Shown here: one piece after another, positions 6,080 to 8,927 of the stretch | Layout: every line of letters begins with the position of its first letter | Position numbering within the stretch: position 1 is the stretch's first letter | Source: an uncultured Flavobacteriaceae bacterium | Lineage (GTDB): Bacteria; Bacteroidota; Bacteroidia; Flavobacteriales; Flavobacteriaceae | Direction of reading: 5' to 3' | Length of the DNA: 8,927 nucleotides | NCBI GenBank assembly: GCA_945788155.1 | Contig: CALZKX010000057.1 | Span: 1-8,927 of the forward strand | Translations under genes and position numbers: made by a program | The notes under the pieces: model-generated | Database searches by the model: none | What the model was told of the DNA's origin: nothing | The model's input: the letters and a program-made list of their open reading frames with translations, nothing else

Positions 6080-7087
6080 TTAACAAAAGAAAAAATAATC
6101 TTCCATCGTTTTCATATTTTGGTTGTGTAAATACAATTTTATTTCTTTTTGCGCTTCGGTATTTGCAACAGTAATAATACTTTGCGGATTGTTTAAGTGC
6201 TCTAAATACTTAAACTCTTTAAGTTGTTGGTTATAAATATGTTTGTTTATTTTTTTTGGATTATCGCAAATCCAATAAAAAGGGATGTTTTTTTCTACTA
6301 ATGCTTTAGCAACTGTTTTTCCTTTAAGTCCTGCTCCCCAAATAGTTAATGGTCTGGAGTTGTCATAATTCAACTCTAGAAAATAATGTAATTTTAACTC
6401 GATAAAATGATTTTGCGCATAATGCTCATGTGTCCTGGATGTTCTAATTGGGTAATCTCTCCAATGGTGCAACATGTCATTACTCTTAATACATGTTAGG
6501 CCATATTTGTAGAACCGAAACGCTAAATCGTAATCTTCGGGATAACGGTTTGGTTTAAAAGCTTCGCATTTAATAAGATCTTCTTTAGAGGTCATCCAGC
6601 AAGGTGATGGAATGACACATTCTTTATATATTTCGGAGTAATTTTCTCCTTTTCTAGTTAGCTTATTAAGCCATTGTTCATAGTTTGAGAAACCTTCGCT
6701 AATACCTTCTTTCGAAAAATAGTGCACCAAGCCAATAGCGATGTGACCTTTGCCATACTTTTGCAATGAATTTACCATCACTTCCAATTTGTTTGTAGTC
6801 ATGATATCGTCACTGTCCATTCTTGTAATAAACGTACCTGAGCTATGTTTAAAAGCTAAACGTAACGCTTCTATGATTCCTGAACCATTATTTTTAAATA
6901 GTTTTATTCTTTTGTCTTCTTTAGAATATTTTGATACGATATCGAAACTATCATCTGTAGAGCTATCATCTACTATTAACAATTCCCAATTTGTGAATGT
7001 TTGATCAATAATTGAGTCTATACATTCGTTTAAATAATTAGATGTGTTTTTAAAAGGAATTAGAATACTTATTAATGGTAATTGCAT
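6080..7087 (-). CDS. Family 2 glycosyltransferase (GT-A fold) with C-terminal Rossmann-like domain
   Basis: A 335-residue protein. Residues 1-230 are a GT2 inverting glycosyltransferase domain: ISILIPFKN (6-14), the nucleotide-binding VDDSSTDDS (39-47), the metal-binding DSDD (91-94) and the probable catalytic block YPEDYDLAFRFYKYG (182-196), followed by HHWRDYPIRTSRTH (207-220). The donor sugar and acceptor cannot be told. Residues about 246-320 form a second domain that starts LTIWGAGLKGK (247-257), a GxGxxG nucleotide-binding loop, with an acidic residue in WICDNP (272-277) where NAD-type Rossmann folds bind ribose, and a later strand SIITVANT (303-310). This add-on is not needed for GT2 activity. 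There are no transmembrane segments, so it is cytosolic. The gene stands 77 nt upstream of the BatA gene on the same strand and is divergent from the M61 peptidase gene. Confidence 0.9.
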   Translation of the reverse strand: MQLPLISILIPFKNTSNYLNECIDSIIDQTFTNWELLIVDDSSTDDSFDIVSKYSKEDKRIKLFKNNGSGIIEALRLAFKHSSGTFITRMDSDDIMTTNKLEVMVNSLQKYGKGHIAIGLVHYFSKEGISEGFSNYEQWLNKLTRKGENYSEIYKECVIPSPCWMTSKEDLIKCEAFKPNRYPEDYDLAFRFYKYGLTCIKSNDMLHHWRDYPIRTSRTHEHYAQNHFIELKLHYFLELNYDNSRPLTIWGAGLKGKTVAKALVEKNIPFYWICDNPKKINKHIYNQQLKEFKYLEHLNNPQSIITVANTEAQKEIKLYLHNQNMKTMEDYFFFC

Positions 7088-7117
7088 GATGCGAAGATAT
7101 TAATTATGTTATGAGCA

Positions 7118-7125
7118 CAAATTAA
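7118..7125 (-). promoter_or_regulatory. Weak candidate -7 element (TTAATTTG) for the glycosyltransferase gene
   Basis: On the minus strand TTAATTTG differs from TAnnTTTG only at the second base, and would give a leader of about 25 nt. A TTTG lies upstream (7143-7140 on the minus strand), but the spacer is only 14 nt, shorter than the usual 17-23, so confidence is low. Confidence 0.2.
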
Positions 7126-7159
7126 CACGTATTTAGCATCAAATAAAAAAATGGAATAT

Positions 7160-7167
7160 TATTTTTG
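7160..7167 (+). promoter_or_regulatory. Putative -7 element (TATTTTTG) for the M61 peptidase gene
   Basis: TATTTTTG matches the Bacteroidota -7 consensus TAnnTTTG. It lies 21 nt before the ATG, so the leader would be about 15 nt, and the sequence between is A-rich (AAAAAAACAAAT just before the ATG), as is usual for translation starts in this phylum. No good -33 TTTG is seen; TTTAG at 7132-7136 is the nearest candidate. Confidence 0.5.
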
Positions 7168-7188
7168 CTCAACTCTAAAAAAACAAAT

Positions 7189-8927
7189 ATGAAAAAAATC
7201 ACGTTAATTTTAAGTGTTTGCGGATTAATACTTGCTTGTGGATCTGCTAAAAAAACAAACGATTTAGCAATTAGTAATGCTATAGTTACTAAAATAGATC
7301 TCACAAAAGTAGTTGAAGATAAAGCACCAGTAACTATAAACCCAGGAAGGTTTACTGTTGAAACCGTAACATACAAATTGCCAAAAGTAGTTCAAGGCAC
7401 CTATGCAGTTAGTGATTTTGGAAAATATGTGGATGATTTTAAGGCTATTGATTATGATGGAAAAGAATTAACAACTAGCAAAAGCGATACTAACACTTGG
7501 GTTATTAGTGATGCTACCAAATTAGACTATGTTACCTATTATGTAAACGATACGTTTGATGTTGAAACGTCTGGAGGTATAGGAGGTGACACTCCATTTT
7601 CGCCATCAGGCACAAATATTGAACCAGATAATTACGTTTTAAACCTTCATGGTTTTATTGGGTATTTTGATTCGTTAAAAAATAATCAATACACATTGGA
7701 TGTAACAGCTCCTGCCGATTTTGTACGTACTTCAGCCTTGCAACAGGTTGCTAACACCACAAGTAAGGACGGAAACTCGATAACCTCGAGTTATTTGGCA
7801 CCTAGATATTTCGATATTACCGATAACCCAATGATGTACGGAAAATTGGATGTTGAAGAGTTTATGGTTGGTGATATTAAAATTGTTTTAAGTGTGTATT
7901 CTCCAAATGAGGTACATTCTGCTGCCTCTTTAAAAGAAACAATGTACAAGATGATGCAAGGGCAAAAAGCTTATTTGGGTGATGTTAATACAACTTCTAG
8001 ATACGATATATATGTGTATTTATCTGAAGGCAAAGAAAACTCTCCAAAAGGTTTTGGCGCATTAGAACACCACACATCAACGGTTGTGGTAATGCCTGAA
8101 TCTATGCCAGAAACAGCATTAGCAAAACAAATGGTAGATATTGTGTCACATGAGTTTTTTCATATTGTAACACCTTTGAGTGTACACTCTGAAGATGTGC
8201 ATTATTTCGATTATAATAACCCTACATTTTCAAAACATTTGTGGATGTATGAAGGTGTAACCGAATATTTTGCAAGTTTATTTCAGGTACATCAAGGCTT
8301 AGTTACTAATGATGAATTTTATGAAAAAATAATGGGTAAAATTCAAACATCCAAAGGCTTGAATGACACGATGAGTTTTACTGAAATGAGTGAAAATGTT
8401 TTGGACGAACCGTATGCAAGTCAATACTATAATGTATATCTAAAAGGGGCTTTAATTGGTATGAGCATTGATATTTTAATGCGAGAAGGAAGCAATGGTA
8501 ACAGAGGTATTTTATCATTAATGAAAGAGCTATCGTTAAAATATGGTAAAAACAAACCTTTTGAAGATGATAAGATAATTGATGAAATAGTGGCAATGAC
8601 CTACCCAACGTTACGTGAATTTTTTGACACACATGTTACAGGTAATACACCAATAGATTATACTACATACTTTAAAAAAGTTGGTTTGCAGATTTTAGAA
8701 TCTAAGGTTAAAGCCAACTACATAATAATTGGAGGAACTCCCATTGTATCTGGTGATGGGCAAAAAGGCACAATCTTTTTTACAAATTTAGCCGAACAAA
8801 ATAGTTTTTGGGCTGAGCAAGGTGTGAAAGCCAACGATGTTATTAAAGAAATAAATGGTGAGAAAGTAACGCTTCAAAATGCCAATCAAATTTTTCAGCA
8901 AGTTTTTGGTTGGCAACCTGGACAAGA
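7189..8927 (+). CDS. M61-family (glycyl aminopeptidase-like) lipoprotein peptidase with PDZ domain, 3' end missing
   Basis: An open frame of 579 codons from ATG 7189 to the window end without a stop. Residues 1-17 are a lipoprotein signal: MKK, a hydrophobic core and lipobox ILAC with Cys17 as the lipid-modified residue, so the protein should be membrane-anchored in the periplasm or at the cell surface. The peptidase core follows the M61 plan: GALEH (290-294), zinc motif HEFFH (321-325), third ligand Glu355 in LWMYEG, exactly 29 residues after His325 as I recall for M61, then YNVYLKGALIG (414-424) with the family YxKG motif. Family members usually read HxWN after the zinc motif; here it is HIVT. 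A PDZ domain begins near residue 524 (GQKGTIFF, then GVKANDVIKEINGEKV) and is cut by the edge. It is likely an aminopeptidase acting on peptides outside the cytoplasm; specificity is unknown. It is divergent from the glycosyltransferase gene, with which no functional link is evident. Confidence 0.92.
   Translation, partial: MKKITLILSVCGLILACGSAKKTNDLAISNAIVTKIDLTKVVEDKAPVTINPGRFTVETVTYKLPKVVQGTYAVSDFGKYVDDFKAIDYDGKELTTSKSDTNTWVISDATKLDYVTYYVNDTFDVETSGGIGGDTPFSPSGTNIEPDNYVLNLHGFIGYFDSLKNNQYTLDVTAPADFVRTSALQQVANTTSKDGNSITSSYLAPRYFDITDNPMMYGKLDVEEFMVGDIKIVLSVYSPNEVHSAASLKETMYKMMQGQKAYLGDVNTTSRYDIYVYLSEGKENSPKGFGALEHHTSTVVVMPESMPETALAKQMVDIVSHEFFHIVTPLSVHSEDVHYFDYNNPTFSKHLWMYEGVTEYFASLFQVHQGLVTNDEFYEKIMGKIQTSKGLNDTMSFTEMSENVLDEPYASQYYNVYLKGALIGMSIDILMREGSNGNRGILSLMKELSLKYGKNKPFEDDKIIDEIVAMTYPTLREFFDTHVTGNTPIDYTTYFKKVGLQILESKVKANYIIIGGTPIVSGDGQKGTIFFTNLAEQNSFWAEQGVKANDVIKEINGEKVTLQNANQIFQQVFGWQPGQ

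Noticed and set aside
6750..7004. An 84-codon plus-strand frame
   Set aside because: It is antisense to the nucleotide- and metal-binding part of the GT2 gene and has no features of its own.
7122..7376. An 84-codon minus-strand frame that spans the start of the M61 gene
   Set aside because: It covers the lipoprotein signal region of a well-supported gene on the other strand. The hydrophobic translation is a by-product of AT-rich reverse-strand sequence.
8378..8632. An 84-codon minus-strand frame
   Set aside because: It is antisense to the M61 peptidase core; no motif or start context.
1..8927. Search for a defence system, phage, transposon, CRISPR array or tRNA
   Set aside because: No transposase, integrase, nuclease-plus-sensor pair, regularly spaced repeat or cloverleaf was seen. 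The gene content is ordinary chromosomal Flavobacteriaceae, and I do not claim a new system beyond the operon questions listed.

Overview
The window reads as chromosomal DNA from a member of the Bacteroidota, most likely Flavobacteriaceae. The evidence is AT-rich coding sequence, A-rich leaders without Shine-Dalgarno motifs, promoter -7 elements of the TAnnTTTG type, and a set of proteins typical of that group (BatA-type vWA protein, M61 lipoprotein peptidase, PhnP-like MBL hydrolase, DUF4870-type membrane protein). There are nine protein-coding genes, two of them cut by the window edges, and almost no free intergenic space. I found no tRNA, rRNA, CRISPR array, insertion sequence, phage gene or attachment site.

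Layout. 1-493 (-): N-terminal third of a conserved bacterial protein of unknown function. 494-586: divergent promoter region with one TAnnTTTG element facing each way. 587-1864 (+): a two-gene unit of an MBL-fold hydrolase that starts at TTG, and a small membrane-anchored coiled-coil protein of unknown function. Its 3' end overlaps the end of the opposing operon by 4 nt. 1861-6002 (-): a tightly packed operon, transcribed in the order BatA/vWA membrane protein, dihydroorotase-like protein, DUF4870-type membrane protein, serine esterase, with junctions of -4, +9 and +3 nt. 6080-7087 (-): a family 2 glycosyltransferase with an extra C-terminal Rossmann-like domain, 77 nt upstream of that operon and possibly co-transcribed with it. 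7088-7188: second divergent promoter region. 7189-8927 (+): an M61-family lipoprotein peptidase with a PDZ domain, cut at its 3' end.

How the genes may work together. Most of this looks like core genome, not a mobile or defence island. The most interesting point is the dihydroorotase-like protein. It keeps the family fold signatures but has lost the HxH metal motif, the substrate arginine and further histidines, so it is probably not a working dihydroorotase. It is translationally coupled (ATGA overlap) to a BatA-type vWA protein. A structural role in pyrimidine biosynthesis (as in PyrC'/PyrX), or an unrelated envelope role linked to BatA, are both open. No function that ties the whole operon together can be read from the sequence.
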